Assembly (NCBI GenBank): GCA_025360525.1
Contig: JANYCA010000132.1
Span: forward strand, 1-58,799
Origin: Chitinophagaceae bacterium
GTDB lineage: Bacteria; Bacteroidota; Bacteroidia; Chitinophagales; Chitinophagaceae
Direction: 5' to 3'
DNA: 58,799 nt
The notes under the pieces were generated by a model. It searched no databases. It was not told the origin of the DNA and saw only the letters and a program-made list of their open reading frames with translations. The translations under genes were made by a program, and so were the position numbers. Positions 26,052 through 35,951 of the stretch are shown here, piece by piece (position 1 is the first letter of the stretch; each line of letters opens with the position of its first letter).

Positions 26052-28283
26052 CTATTTTAACCCTGCAATCGCAGATTCCAGGTTAGCTGTAAAACTATTG
26101 ATAGCACCGGCGGTAATTTCAATCTGCTCCTGAGCCTCTTTCCAGTTGCGCTGCTCAATTGCTTCTCTCACACCGGGCAGGGTTTTTACGCCATAGCCGG
26201 TATAAAAACCGGGGGCATAAATAGCATGCCTGTACCAGCTGCGGCGGGGCAAACCATCCTTTGTAAGCAGCATTTGCTCTGCCTGGTAAAGTTTTTTATT
26301 TAATACATTTCTATTGGCGACAGACAAGTCACCCACCGCTAGTTCATGCAATGCGTTGGTTGTTTTTTCCAAAGCAGTTACAGCATTTTGTAAAGATGCA
26401 AAACTAATAAAGGGCACTTCATCTTTAGTAACCGGTGGCAGCAAAGCTGCAGTTGCATTGTTGGCAATGCTGTAATGTTTTTGATTGATCAGTTTATTTT
26501 CCACTGTTGTATTCTCCCTCATATTATCTGCAAGAGCAGCAACTTCAGTTACATATTTACTGATTGTTTTTTGCAGGTTGCGAAAATCAAAAGGCAGATT
26601 CTCTGCATTGGCAAAACGAAGCGTAGTATGTCCTGCAGTTTTGGCCAACACCACACCGTACTCAAATGTTGGATCTTTAAACCTGCGATATAAATCGTAC
26701 GAATCGTAGATGGAATGATACTCGCCACCATCATCTTCACCACCAAAGCCAAGGTTCATAGATGGTATCCCAATGTGTTGTGCAAAGGGAGAAAAATCGG
26801 AACCGGAACCCAATGCTTCCAGCTCAAAGGTAGTTTTTGATAACAACTCATTTTTTGTTTTAGCAGATGTTGCGTTGATAATATCGGCTGATCTTTTTCT
26901 TTCAAATACACTCACATTGGTCTGCGGATCCTGCACCTCTTTAATAATTTCTGTAAAGGCGGGTTCTAAAGCCTGGGAGCCACCAGCCCCTAAAAAGCCC
27001 CGTCCGTTGCCATCCGAATTGATATATAACACAGCTTTTTGCTGCAATTCTGCCGCATGAAATTCTACCCATTCTGTTGATCCCATCAGGCCGGGCTCTT
27101 CGCCATCCCAGGCACAATACATAATGGTACGTTTGGGCTGATAACCAGCTTTTGCCATCTCTCCTATCGACCTTGCTTCTTCCATCATGGCTGCCAAACC
27201 ACTTATGGGATCGCCGGCTCCATTTACCCACGCATCGTGATGATTTCCTCTTATCACCCATTCATCTGGCAACTCACTTCCTTTTAATTTGGCTATAATA
27301 TTGTTTACGGGACGTACCTGCCAGTCGAAGCTTAATTTTAAATGAATTTTATTTTTACTCGGTCCTACATGGTACGTAATGGGCAAAGCTCCTCTCCAAC
27401 CTTCCGGAGCTACGCTTCCTTCCAGGCTTTGCAGCAATGGTAAGGCATCTGCATAACTGATGGGTATTACCGGAATTTTCAACAGGTTGGCAGCATCTTT
27501 TCTATCGATACGTTTAGCATCTTTAGTGGCTCCAAGACCTGGTGTTAGTGGATCGCCGGGATAAATGGGCATGTCTTCCACAGAACCACGTTGTGCACCT
27601 AACTCCGGCCTAAAGGGACCTTTGGGATAAACGTCTCCCTGAAAATAACCGTCCTCTTTGGGGTCGCTGTAAATGATACAACCGATGGCTCCATGTTCCT
27701 GCGCCACTTTTGGTTTAATGCCCCTCCAGCTTTGGCCATATTTGGCAATCACAATCTTCCCTTTTACATCTACGCCCATTCTTGCCAGCAATTCATAATC
27801 TGCCGGAACGCCGTAGTTTACAAATACCAGTTCGGATGTTACATCACCATCTGCACTCCAGCAATTATAAACGGGCAATTGCGTGGCTGTTTGGCCGGAT
27901 GTGGCATCCTCTTTCAATACGGGTTCTTTTAAGGAGGCTTTAAAGTTGGTGGTGCCCGTCATGGATAGTTCTCTTGTAAGCGGTGTTGGAAACAAAACAT
28001 AAAAAGTTTCCAACTGTGCATCGTATCCCCAGCTTTTAAATTTATTAAGAATGTAGGCAGCATTGGCATCGCCCCCTGGTGAAGCAACATGATGTGGCAC
28101 GGCCGAAAGATCTTTTATAAACTGATCTATATTTTTTGCTTTGAGGTTGCCATCAAATTTTTTTTCGGTTGATAATTGTTTATCGGCAGCTGTTTTACTA
28201 AACCCCAGGATAGAACCAGGCTGAGCAGTAACCACAGCTGAAAATAACACTGCAGCAGCAGTGGCAATAAGGTTGCTTTTCAT
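26052..28283 (-). CDS. Secreted M28-family metallopeptidase (glutamate carboxypeptidase II-like)
   Basis: Encodes 743 residues. A signal peptide (LIATAAAVLFSAVVTAQ) precedes a three-part architecture known from glutamate carboxypeptidase II and transferrin receptor: a PA-like insert (GKIVIAKYGQSWRGIKPKVAQ), the co-catalytic zinc peptidase core (NHHDAWVNGAGDPISG, DGEEPGLMGSTEW with the catalytic Glu, NSDGNG, and the last zinc His in EYHSIYDSYD), and a C-terminal helical dimerisation domain (about 600-740). It should trim peptides or N-acylated amino acids in the periplasm or outside the cell. The M1 peptidase gene lies directly upstream in the same direction (45 bp), so the two may form a peptide-degradation unit. 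Confidence 0.93.
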   Translation of the reverse strand: MKSNLIATAAAVLFSAVVTAQPGSILGFSKTAADKQLSTEKKFDGNLKAKNIDQFIKDLSAVPHHVASPGGDANAAYILNKFKSWGYDAQLETFYVLFPTPLTRELSMTGTTNFKASLKEPVLKEDATSGQTATQLPVYNCWSADGDVTSELVFVNYGVPADYELLARMGVDVKGKIVIAKYGQSWRGIKPKVAQEHGAIGCIIYSDPKEDGYFQGDVYPKGPFRPELGAQRGSVEDMPIYPGDPLTPGLGATKDAKRIDRKDAANLLKIPVIPISYADALPLLQSLEGSVAPEGWRGALPITYHVGPSKNKIHLKLSFDWQVRPVNNIIAKLKGSELPDEWVIRGNHHDAWVNGAGDPISGLAAMMEEARSIGEMAKAGYQPKRTIMYCAWDGEEPGLMGSTEWVEFHAAELQQKAVLYINSDGNGRGFLGAGGSQALEPAFTEIIKEVQDPQTNVSVFERKRSADIINATSAKTKNELLSKTTFELEALGSGSDFSPFAQHIGIPSMNLGFGGEDDGGEYHSIYDSYDLYRRFKDPTFEYGVVLAKTAGHTTLRFANAENLPFDFRNLQKTISKYVTEVAALADNMRENTTVENKLINQKHYSIANNATAALLPPVTKDEVPFISFASLQNAVTALEKTTNALHELAVGDLSVANRNVLNKKLYQAEQMLLTKDGLPRRSWYRHAIYAPGFYTGYGVKTLPGVREAIEQRNWKEAQEQIEITAGAINSFTANLESAIAGLK

Positions 28284-28328
28284 AATTAGTATTGGTTGGT
28301 ATTTTATAAAAGAAGATGATTTTTTAAA

Positions 28329-30284
28329 TTAGTTTCCTGACCATTTGTTATTATCAAAATTCATATCCGGAAAAACTTTCTCCGGATCAATTACAACGCT
28401 TGCTAATTTTTCTTTGGTGGGTAATTTTACTTTCCACACGCTGGTATTGTTCCATATTTCTACCGGAAGTTTTATCAAGCCTTTAACGCCACTTACCGTT
28501 TCGTAGGCCAGTTTTACCGGCATGGCCATCTGATCTGCATTTCCAATGGTAACAACCGCTCCGTTTGAAGCGTTGTCCCGTTCGTAATTTACAGAAAGAA
28601 TAGCCTGGTCCAGTTTATAATTTTCCAGGAACCATTCTTTCCAAAACCAGCTCAGGTCTTCGCCGGTGACATCATCCATTGTTTTAAAAAAATCCCAGGG
28701 AGTTGGGTGTTTGTATGCCCACCTCTTTATATAAGTTTTAAATGCGTAGTCAAATCGAACCGGGCCAACAATTTCATTTCTTAATAACTCTAATCCATAA
28801 CCGGGTTTAAGATACAAAGCCGTACCAATATTTGCTTCTCTCAAAGCATCCGGCGTATTCATAATAGCTTCGCTTTTTTCTCCAAAAATGTACCCTGCCA
28901 TCACCTCCATCGATGGCGGATTGCTTTTATACTCTCCTTTATTAAAATCGTCATCTGCCAATGAGTTTATAAAAGTATTAAAACCTTCATCCATCCAGCC
29001 ATATTTCCTTTCGTTGCTGCCCACAATCATCGGGAACCAGGTATGCCCAAACTCATGGTCGGTAACACCAAACAGTGCAGCCTGTTGCGCTTTGGCACCA
29101 CAAAAAACAATGCCGGGATATTCCATACCGCCCACATTACTTGCTACATTAGTAGCTACAGGATAAGGATATTCGAACCAACGTTTGCTATAATTTTCTA
29201 TACTTGCTTTTGTATATTCAGTTGCCCTTCCCCATGCTTTATCTCCTTTGCTTTCCGGCGGATATACACTCATGGCCAGCGCCGTTTTGCCACTGGGTAA
29301 ATTGATTTTGGCAGCATCCCATATAAATGCTTTTGAACTGGCCCAACTGATATCCCTGGCGTTGGAAATAATATAACGCCAGCTCAATGTACTGCCGGGT
29401 GGCCTTGATGCAGGATCATCTATCTCTTTTTCCGTGCGAAGCATTACTGTTTTATCACTTTTTTTAGCCTGTTGCAAGCGACCTTGTTGTATGCTGGTTA
29501 ATACATTTTCAGGGTTTTGTAATTCACCACTTGCTACTACAATATGCGAAGCAGGTGCTGTAATGGTAACATTGTAATCACCATATTCCAGGTAAAATTC
29601 ACTCGGCCCAAGATAGGGAAGTGTATTCCATCCTTCAATATCATCAAACACACACATGCGGGGGTACCATTGCGCCACCGTAAAAATATCTCCTTTAGCA
29701 GTTGCAAGAATTCCGCATCGGTCTGCACCATATTCGGGAAGCGTAAAAACATAATCAACCTGGATGATTACTACATCACCACCGGGTTTTAAAGCATTGG
29801 CCAAACGCAATTGCATTCGGGTGTCTGTAACCAAATACTCAGATTCTTTATTATTTATTTTTACAGAACTAATTGTGTAGCCCCCGTTAAAATTGCTCTT
29901 TGAATCACCATAGCGGCTGCGGATATCAAGCGGCATTCGTGCCTGTCCACGGCTGTCTTTGTTAAATAAATTTTGATCTAATTGCAGCCATAAAAACGGC
30001 AGCGCATGCGGACTATTATTTTTGTAGGTGATGATTACTTTGCCGGCTATTTCGTGAGAGTGTTCGTTGAGGGAAACATTGATATTGTAATCTGCCTTGT
30101 TTTGCCAGTAAGCAACTGTTGGTTCACCGTTGCCTGCCCGGGTAATCGTATTACCGTTTGAATAAAAAAGCGGGGAAAAAAGGGCGTGAGCATCGTACCT
30201 GGTTTCAAAACTTTCGGGGGTTTGGGCGTTTACCGGAAAAAGTGCCTGCAACAAACAGCCTAAGGACATTAGTTTTTTTATCAT
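28329..30284 (-). CDS. Secreted M1-family aminopeptidase
   Basis: Zinc aminopeptidase of the M1 family, about 651 residues from ATG 30284; a TTG seven codons upstream (30305) is less likely. A signal peptide ends near FPVNAQ. The N-terminal beta domain is followed by the exopeptidase signature in the form GGMEYPG, the zinc motif HEFGH, and the third ligand Glu in [10 protein letters not shown] 18 residues later. Homologues in Bacteroidota are periplasmic or outer-membrane associated and remove N-terminal residues from peptides. It lies between a TPR protein gene (upstream) and the M28 peptidase gene (downstream), all on the same strand. Confidence 0.92.
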   Translation of the reverse strand: MIKKLMSLGCLLQALFPVNAQTPESFETRYDAHALFSPLFYSNGNTITRAGNGEPTVAYWQNKADYNINVSLNEHSHEIAGKVIITYKNNSPHALPFLWLQLDQNLFNKDSRGQARMPLDIRSRYGDSKSNFNGGYTISSVKINNKESEYLVTDTRMQLRLANALKPGGDVVIIQVDYVFTLPEYGADRCGILATAKGDIFTVAQWYPRMCVFDDIEGWNTLPYLGPSEFYLEYGDYNVTITAPASHIVVASGELQNPENVLTSIQQGRLQQAKKSDKTVMLRTEKEIDDPASRPPGSTLSWRYIISNARDISWASSKAFIWDAAKINLPSGKTALAMSVYPPESKGDKAWGRATEYTKASIENYSKRWFEYPYPVATNVASNVGGMEYPGIVFCGAKAQQAALFGVTDHEFGHTWFPMIVGSNERKYGWMDEGFNTFINSLADDDFNKGEYKSNPPSMEVMAGYIFGEKSEAIMNTPDALREANIGTALYLKPGYGLELLRNEIVGPVRFDYAFKTYIKRWAYKHPTPWDFFKTMDDVTGEDLSWFWKEWFLENYKLDQAILSVNYERDNASNGAVVTIGNADQMAMPVKLAYETVSGVKGLIKLPVEIWNNTSVWKVKLPTKEKLASVVIDPEKVFPDMNFDNNKWSGN

Positions 30285-30325
30285 GGTTTGTATTATAGGT
30301 ATCAAAATAAAAATGAATTGCTTAT

Positions 30326-31078
30326 TTACTGCCAGTTATTTAATAATCTTCTACCATCTTTTTTAATATTAACATCATCTTCGGTAGTATTTGTCAATTG
30401 CATCATATTGTTTAGTAGTGAGATGGCTTTTGTATGCTGACCGGCTTTATAATATGCTCTTGCCATTTCATAATTATTCAACACAAAATTTTTTTCAAGT
30501 TGATGTGCTTTTTCAAACGCAGCTATTGATTCTTCTATAGATGATTTTGGCGGGCTTCCATACAAAAGGCGTATTGCACCTCTTTCAAATATATTAAGAC
30601 TGCTCATTTCAAAATGCCATCTTCCCAATACGTGCCATGCCTTATAATTGGTGGGGTCGCTTTTAAGGGCAATATCAACGTATCGGCGGATTTCTTTTGC
30701 CGCAGCTATTTTTTCCTTACCACTTTTATTGAGTGAAATCCGTCCCAGGGCAATTGCCATTACACAATTGGATTCTGCATTGGCAGGTTGAATTTTTAAA
30801 GCAAGACCGGCATAGGTTTTAGCCGCCGAATAATAGGTATTCATTTGCTTTGCGTCGATTTCTCTTTTACCGATGCGGCTGCATAATTCGCTGCATTTAT
30901 TCAATGCATAAACATTTAATGGCTGCAAAGACAGTACTTCCTTGAATTTATCAAACGCAGCTTTTTCATTTAAACTTCTATCCAACCTGTCACCTTCTTT
31001 TATCAACACATTTGTTTCTTGTGCCGGCAGCCACAAAAAACAAAAGCCCAGGCAAATAAGGCTGATAATAATTTTCAT
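30326..31078 (-). CDS. Exported TPR protein
   Basis: Encodes 250 residues. An N-terminal signal ([18 protein letters not shown]) is followed by TPR repeats throughout ([60 protein letters not shown]). The segment [14 protein letters not shown] and the length resemble the regulator of microtubule dynamics family (RMD1-like TPR), which occurs in Bacteroidota as periplasmic proteins of unknown role. It starts one base after the folB stop (TGATATG), so it is translationally coupled to folB; the link is probably organisational rather than functional. Confidence 0.8.
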   Translation of the reverse strand: MKIIISLICLGFCFLWLPAQETNVLIKEGDRLDRSLNEKAAFDKFKEVLSLQPLNVYALNKCSELCSRIGKREIDAKQMNTYYSAAKTYAGLALKIQPANAESNCVMAIALGRISLNKSGKEKIAAAKEIRRYVDIALKSDPTNYKAWHVLGRWHFEMSSLNIFERGAIRLLYGSPPKSSIEESIAAFEKAHQLEKNFVLNNYEMARAYYKAGQHTKAISLLNNMMQLTNTTEDDVNIKKDGRRLLNNWQ

Positions 31079-31079
31079 A

Positions 31080-31430
31080 TCAGTACTCTTTTTTAAGTTT
31101 TACAGCTACTATTCCTTTAAAATCGGGAATGGGTGCGGTTAATTTTTTGATAACGAGGCTGATTGATTTTATGCGAACATCCTGCTGCCTGATTAATGCA
31201 ACCAGGTCTTCTGCCAAAGTCTCCAGCAACGGGGTTGCCAGCTTCATTCGGTTATTGATAATTTCATATACTGACACATAATCCAATGTTTGACCCAGCG
31301 TTGTAATACCTTCTGAAGTATTCATTTCAATATCAACATCCAGCTCAAAATGATTACCATTTATTTTTTCAGATTCATACAAACCATGGTAGGCAATAAA
31401 TTGAAGCTGGTGTAATTGAATGGTAAGCAT
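31080..31430 (-). CDS. folB: Dihydroneopterin aldolase
   Basis: Cleaves 7,8-dihydroneopterin to 6-hydroxymethyl-dihydropterin and glycolaldehyde in folate synthesis. The 116-residue length is normal for this tunnelling-fold protein. Visible features: IQLHQLQFIAYHGLYESEKINGNHFELDVDI (the conserved GxxxxE of the family with its glutamate), LDYVSVYEIINNRM, and TPLLETLAEDLVALI, with the last strand VVIKKLTAPIP-like (SLVIKKLTAPIPDF). It heads a short operon with the TPR protein. Confidence 0.93.
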   Translation of the reverse strand: MLTIQLHQLQFIAYHGLYESEKINGNHFELDVDIEMNTSEGITTLGQTLDYVSVYEIINNRMKLATPLLETLAEDLVALIRQQDVRIKSISLVIKKLTAPIPDFKGIVAVKLKKEY

Positions 31431-31508
31431 TAAACAAATTTATTGATGGAAGGTAAGTTGCTTTATTGCATTTTTTTAAGAAAATTATTTTAGCTGATTC
31501 AATTCCTT

Positions 31509-32456
31509 TTAATGAAAACCCTTCTCACTTAGATACCGCTCTGCATCAAGCGCTGCCATGCATCCACTGCCTGCCGCTGTTACTGCCTGACGGTAAATTT
31601 TATCCTGTACATCTCCACTGGCAAATATGCCCTCTATGTTGGTTTTGCAGGTACCTGCAATGGTTTTTATATAGCCTGCTTCGTCCATATCAAGCCATGT
31701 TTTAAAAATATCACTGTTTGGTTGATGTCCAATAGCGACAAAGAAAGCGCTGACAGCAATTTCTTTCTTTTCTCCCGTTTGTGTATTTTTTATTCTTACC
31801 GCTTCCACCTTTTTTTCTCCCAGTATTTCGTCTGTTTCGCTATGCCAGTTGATGGTAATATTTTTTGTATTGATTACCCTGTCTTGCATTATTTTACTAG
31901 CCCTCATTTCTCCCCTTCTCACTATCATGTGCACATGCGAACATATTTTTGATAAATAAAGCGCTTCTTCAGCCGCTGTGTCACCGGCACCAATAATTGC
32001 AACCTCTTTTCCTTTAAAGAAAAACCCATCACAAACAGCACAGGCACTCACACCGTATCCATTTAAGCGTTCTTCACTTTCAAGACCGAGCCATTTGGCA
32101 GAAGCTCCGGTTGAAATAATAACTGCATCCGCCGCTATCCATTTTTCTTCATCAATTTGCACTTGAAAAGGATGAACAGAAAAATCAACTTTAGTTGCCA
32201 ACCCATAACGGATGTCGGACCCCATGCGCTTTGCCTGGTTTTCAAAATGGAGCATCATGTCTGGCCCTTGAATTCCATCAGGATAACCGGGGTAATTTTC
32301 TACTTCCGTTGTAATCGTCAACTGACCACCTGGCTGAATGCCCTGGTACAAAACAGGGGCAAGCCCTGCCCTGCTGGCGTAGATGGCTGCAGTGTATCCT
32401 GCCGGCCCTGACCCTATTATTAAACAACTAACTTTCTCTTCAATAGTATTTTCCAT
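31509..32456 (-). CDS. trxB: Thioredoxin-disulfide reductase
   Basis: NADPH-dependent flavoenzyme that reduces thioredoxin. About 315 residues from ATG 32456 (a TTG at 32462 would add two). FAD-binding GSGPAGYTAAIYASRAGL lies near the N terminus, the redox-active pair is CAVC in SACAVCDGFFF, the NADPH fold has GAGDTAAEEALYL, and the FAD-binding C-terminal motif is GIFASGDVQDKIYRQAVTAAGSG. All catalytic parts are present. A single gene with its own upstream region of 170 bp. Confidence 0.95.
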   Translation of the reverse strand: MENTIEEKVSCLIIGSGPAGYTAAIYASRAGLAPVLYQGIQPGGQLTITTEVENYPGYPDGIQGPDMMLHFENQAKRMGSDIRYGLATKVDFSVHPFQVQIDEEKWIAADAVIISTGASAKWLGLESEERLNGYGVSACAVCDGFFFKGKEVAIIGAGDTAAEEALYLSKICSHVHMIVRRGEMRASKIMQDRVINTKNITINWHSETDEILGEKKVEAVRIKNTQTGEKKEIAVSAFFVAIGHQPNSDIFKTWLDMDEAGYIKTIAGTCKTNIEGIFASGDVQDKIYRQAVTAAGSGCMAALDAERYLSEKGFH

Positions 32457-32626
32457 ATTCAATTTTTTGCAGCGAATTACACGAATTTACAAGATGAATT
32501 TTTAAAACAATTACAAAAATCACGATTGCCGGGTTTTGAAGATAACAATTTGTATTTGCGCAGATTGTATAAAATGATAAGCACCGATTTAAACTTTTAG
32601 TGTTGTTTATACTGTTTGTAATCTTA

Positions 32627-33511
32627 TTATTGAGGAACTATCAGGGTTTGATAATTTGCAGCATAGCCGTAAAATGCTCCCAAAGCCCCATTACTAATAT
32701 TTCCCAAAACCTTATTAGGTTGTGAAAAAGGATTGCCGATACTCCTGTATGAAAATTCCCAGCTACTCCAGAATTTAAAAGTATTTCGATCGATATTACA
32801 TAATTTAAGGGTGATAGTATCGCCTCTTTTAAAAAAATTACTGTCCATTTTAATTGGGTTATTTCTGTTAATACCAGGTTCTACCTGCAGTTGATAAGTA
32901 GTACCATCAATTATCTGGTCGTCAAAAACGGAGTTGTCGCCGGGCAAAAATGGCTGGCTGTTTGCTTTGGTAAAGTATCTTATGTAATTCCCCAATCCGG
33001 GCGGATCAGTGATTTTAATCATCAGTACAACCTTGTCAGTATTTTCCTGGAAAGGAGCTTTTTTCCACCACAGCGAGTCTGGTTTTTTAGTTAAAAGTGG
33101 TATAGTTGTAACTGCATTATATTCTTTGGATTCAGCATTAATTTTGAGCGTATAGGCTGTATTGAATGCACCTAAAAAAGCAGTAGCCATATTAGAAGTA
33201 TCGAGGCTATAATAATAAACAAAAGCTCCTGCCCCGGCAGGCACAGCATATTCCTTTAACTGATGGGTGGTTATGCCATTAGACATGGTAACCGTTGCAT
33301 CGTGAACAAATGAGTTAATTAATAAAGATGGGTCAATGGTTCCGAAAAAATTCAGACTTTTTGTTAATACCACCTGAGGGGGCCGGTTGTTTTCGATACT
33401 GGCGTCCACCACCAAAACATTTTCTGCATCTTTTAAATTGAAATTGATATCCTTTTCACATCCTTCCAATAATAAAAAAGATAAAAATACCAGGTAATAA
33501 ATTTTATTCAT
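32627..33511 (-). CDS. DUF4249 lipoprotein
   Basis: Encodes 294 residues: signal and lipobox (LLLEGC, Cys18), then the DUF4249 start (INFNLKDAENVLVVDASIENNRPPQVVLTKSLNFF). Members of this family are outer membrane associated beta-rich lipoproteins, usually encoded beside a TonB-dependent receptor. No receptor is present here, so it is an orphan or its partner is elsewhere. The function of the family is not established. Confidence 0.85.
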   Translation of the reverse strand: MNKIYYLVFLSFLLLEGCEKDINFNLKDAENVLVVDASIENNRPPQVVLTKSLNFFGTIDPSLLINSFVHDATVTMSNGITTHQLKEYAVPAGAGAFVYYYSLDTSNMATAFLGAFNTAYTLKINAESKEYNAVTTIPLLTKKPDSLWWKKAPFQENTDKVVLMIKITDPPGLGNYIRYFTKANSQPFLPGDNSVFDDQIIDGTTYQLQVEPGINRNNPIKMDSNFFKRGDTITLKLCNIDRNTFKFWSSWEFSYRSIGNPFSQPNKVLGNISNGALGAFYGYAANYQTLIVPQ

Positions 33512-33780
33512 CGTGCAAAATTAATTCTTATGCTAATTGAGTATTGTTATAATTCATTTACGTTTTTAAAACCAATCAAGTTCGTAAACTGGGAATTAAA
33601 CGCTGGCTTTTACCGACTGAATTTTTCGGTATGGCAAAACAGATTTTATGCAAAGCTCGTCCACATTCTCCTAAAATAAAACTAAGATTGTATTACCCAA
33701 ACAACAGGCTTTACAAATGGTTTAATAAAAAATCCCCGTTGAAAATATCAACGGGGAAAAAAGTATTTAAAATAAATGTG
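33512..33780. other. Intergenic region with the sigma factor terminator
   Basis: Apart from the hairpin at 33734-33756 I see nothing. Confidence 0.5.
33734..33756 (-). terminator. Intrinsic terminator of the primary sigma factor gene
   Basis: Perfect arms CCCCGTTG and CAACGGGG with a 7-nt loop, followed on the minus strand by ATTTTTTATT; T-runs lie on both sides, so it may act bidirectionally. Confidence 0.88.
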
Positions 33781-34638
33781 TTAACCTAAATATGCTTTTA
33801 AAGCACCACTGTACCTTGCTTTTTGCAGGCGCTTGATGGCCCTTTCTTTAATCTGGCGTATACGTTCTTTGGTAAGATCATATTTTTGACCTATTTGTTC
33901 TATGGTAACTCCATTTTCTCCATCCAATCCAAAATAGGCATTTACTATTTCTGCCTCTCTGGGGCTTAAAGATTTTAATACCCTTCTAATTTCATTTCTA
34001 AGGGAATCATGCATTACATCTTCATCTGTTTCGCTGGCACCTTTTAATAAATCACCCATTGCCACATCTTCCGCTTCATGTACAGGTGCATCTAATGAGG
34101 AGTGTCGGGTATTACTTTGGAAAATATTATTAATTTCTGTCTCACTCATTTCCAGTAACTCAGCCAGTTCCTCTGTAGAGGGCTCCCTTTCGTGTTCTTG
34201 CTCAAAGGCCATATAGGCTTTATTGGCTTTATTGTATGTGCCAATTTTATTTTGTGGTAATCTAACTAATCTGCCTTGCTCTGCCAATGCCTGCAAAATA
34301 GACTGCCGGATCCACCAAACGGCATAAGAAATAAATTTAAAACCTTTTGTTTCATCAAAACGCTGAGCTGCCTTAATTAAACCAAGGTTGCCTTCATTTA
34401 TTAAATCACTCAAAGAAAGCCCTTGGTGCTGGTATTGCTTGGCAACTGATACAACAAAACGTAAATTTGCCTGCACTAATTTATCCAACGCCCTTTGATC
34501 CGACATTTTTATCTTTTGAGCAAGGATAGTTTCCTCCTCCGGGGTAATCATTGATATCTTTGATATTTCCTGGAGATACTTTTCCACCGCCTGGGAATCA
34601 CGGTTGGTAATTTGGGTTGCGATTTTTAATTGCCTCAT
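33781..34638 (-). CDS. rpoD: Primary RNA polymerase sigma factor (RpoD/SigA)
   Basis: Encodes 285 residues, the length usual for the Bacteroidota primary sigma, which lacks region 1.1. Region 1.2 is at about 17-50 (SQAVEKYLQEISKISMITPEEE), 2.1-2.4 at about 50-125 (LVQANLRFVVSVAKQYQHQG, LSLSDLINEGNLGLIKAAQRFDETKGFKFISYAVWWIRQSI with the -10 contacts), region 3 at about 130-190, and region 4 at the C terminus with LTKERIRQIKERAIKRLQ recognising the -33 element. This factor reads the TAnnTTTG promoters seen elsewhere in the window. Confidence 0.96.
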   Translation of the reverse strand: MRQLKIATQITNRDSQAVEKYLQEISKISMITPEEETILAQKIKMSDQRALDKLVQANLRFVVSVAKQYQHQGLSLSDLINEGNLGLIKAAQRFDETKGFKFISYAVWWIRQSILQALAEQGRLVRLPQNKIGTYNKANKAYMAFEQEHEREPSTEELAELLEMSETEINNIFQSNTRHSSLDAPVHEAEDVAMGDLLKGASETDEDVMHDSLRNEIRRVLKSLSPREAEIVNAYFGLDGENGVTIEQIGQKYDLTKERIRQIKERAIKRLQKARYSGALKAYLG

Positions 34639-34860
34639 TTGCTTGGTTTATATTCTATATAAAATACTCTGCTTATTATAAAACGGCTGTTTCCCGTTAA
34701 AGTTCTATATCCAGGCATTATACACCTAAATATTAATAAATAATTGGCGAAGTTACATTTTGCATCTTGCATTTCATACTCAAAACGCAAAAAGGTTTAA
34801 AAAAGCCCCCTTTAAAATGTTAATAACTAATCAACTAATTTATTCTTTATCATTTCTAAT

Positions 34861-34889
34861 TTGATCATAATAGGATATTACTACATTTG
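34861..34889 (+). promoter_or_regulatory. Promoter of the threonine aldolase gene
   Basis: TTG (34861-34863), 18 nt, TACATTTG (34882-34889), a full TAnnTTTG match. The ATG begins at 34894, only four bases after the box, so the mRNA would be leaderless or nearly so. Confidence 0.65.
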
Positions 34890-34893
34890 CGAA

Positions 34894-35910
34894 ATGATAA
34901 CAGACTTAAGATCAGATACTTTTACAAAGCCAAGTGCCGGGATGTTACAGGCGATGTTTACGGCTGTAGTGGGGGATGATGTATTTGGAGAGGATCCTAC
35001 AGTAAATAAACTGGAGGCTATGGCGGCTGACCTGTTTGGGATGGAATCGGCTGTTTTTTGCCCCAGCGGTACGATGACAAATCAGATAGCGATTAAATGC
35101 CACACGCAACCCGGTGATGAAGTTATTTGCGAAAAATTAAGTCATGTTTACATATACGAGGGCGGGGGTATTGCGTTTAATAGCGGATGCCAGGTAAAAA
35201 CAATTGATGGTGATAGAGGTAGATTAACCGCAAATTACATTGCGCAAAATATCAATTCCAAAGATATACATAAAGCTAACACCAGTCTTGTGTGTTTAGA
35301 AAACACTACCAACAGAGGAGGCGGCGCTTGCTATGAATTTGCTGAAATTGAACTAGTTAGAGATGTATGTCTGCAAAATAATCTTAAACTTCATTTAGAT
35401 GGTGCAAGGCTTTGGAATGCCCTGATTGCAAAGGGCGAAACCGCCAAACAGTATGGAGAAATATTTGACAGTATTTCTATTTGCTTAAGTAAGGGATTAG
35501 GCACCCCGGTTGGGAGTCTGCTTCTTGGAAACAAAACGTATATTCAAAAAGCAAGGAGGATTAGGAAAGTATTTGGCGGGGGAATGCGCCAGGCAGGATA
35601 CCTGGCTGCAGCTGGAATTTTTGCATTGGAGAATAACATTAGCAGATTACAGTACGACCACGACAATGCAAAAAAAATAGCCGCAGCCTTATCTGCAAAA
35701 AGTTTTGTAGGCGAAATTTTACCGGTAGAGACCAATATCGTAATATTTAAGGTATTTTCACCCTACACTCCCGAAAGCTTTTCGGCATTAATGGAAGAAC
35801 ATTCAATATCGGTTATGGCTATTTCTGCCACCCAGGTAAGAATGGTTACTCACCTTGATGTATCAAATGAACAAGTGGATAAATTGGTTTCGTTATTAAA
35901 CAGCTTGTAA
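34894..35910 (+). CDS. Low-specificity L-threonine aldolase (beta-eliminating lyase family)
   Basis: PLP enzyme that splits threonine or allo-threonine into glycine and acetaldehyde. About 338 residues from ATG 34894 (MITDLRSDTFTKPSAGML, the canonical start); a longer reading from TTG 34861 would translate the promoter and is rejected. Motifs: MTNQIAIKCHTQPGDEV, HLDGARLWNA (PLP-binding Asp), and the Schiff-base lysine in SICLSKGLGTPVGSLL. Conserved folds of the aspartate aminotransferase superfamily are complete. It is a monocistronic gene divergent from the sigma factor. Confidence 0.92.
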   Translation: MITDLRSDTFTKPSAGMLQAMFTAVVGDDVFGEDPTVNKLEAMAADLFGMESAVFCPSGTMTNQIAIKCHTQPGDEVICEKLSHVYIYEGGGIAFNSGCQVKTIDGDRGRLTANYIAQNINSKDIHKANTSLVCLENTTNRGGGACYEFAEIELVRDVCLQNNLKLHLDGARLWNALIAKGETAKQYGEIFDSISICLSKGLGTPVGSLLLGNKTYIQKARRIRKVFGGGMRQAGYLAAAGIFALENNISRLQYDHDNAKKIAAALSAKSFVGEILPVETNIVIFKVFSPYTPESFSALMEEHSISVMAISATQVRMVTHLDVSNEQVDKLVSLLNSL

Positions 35911-35951
35911 GGTAAAGTCACTAACACTGTTGATAACTTCCATTTTGGGAG

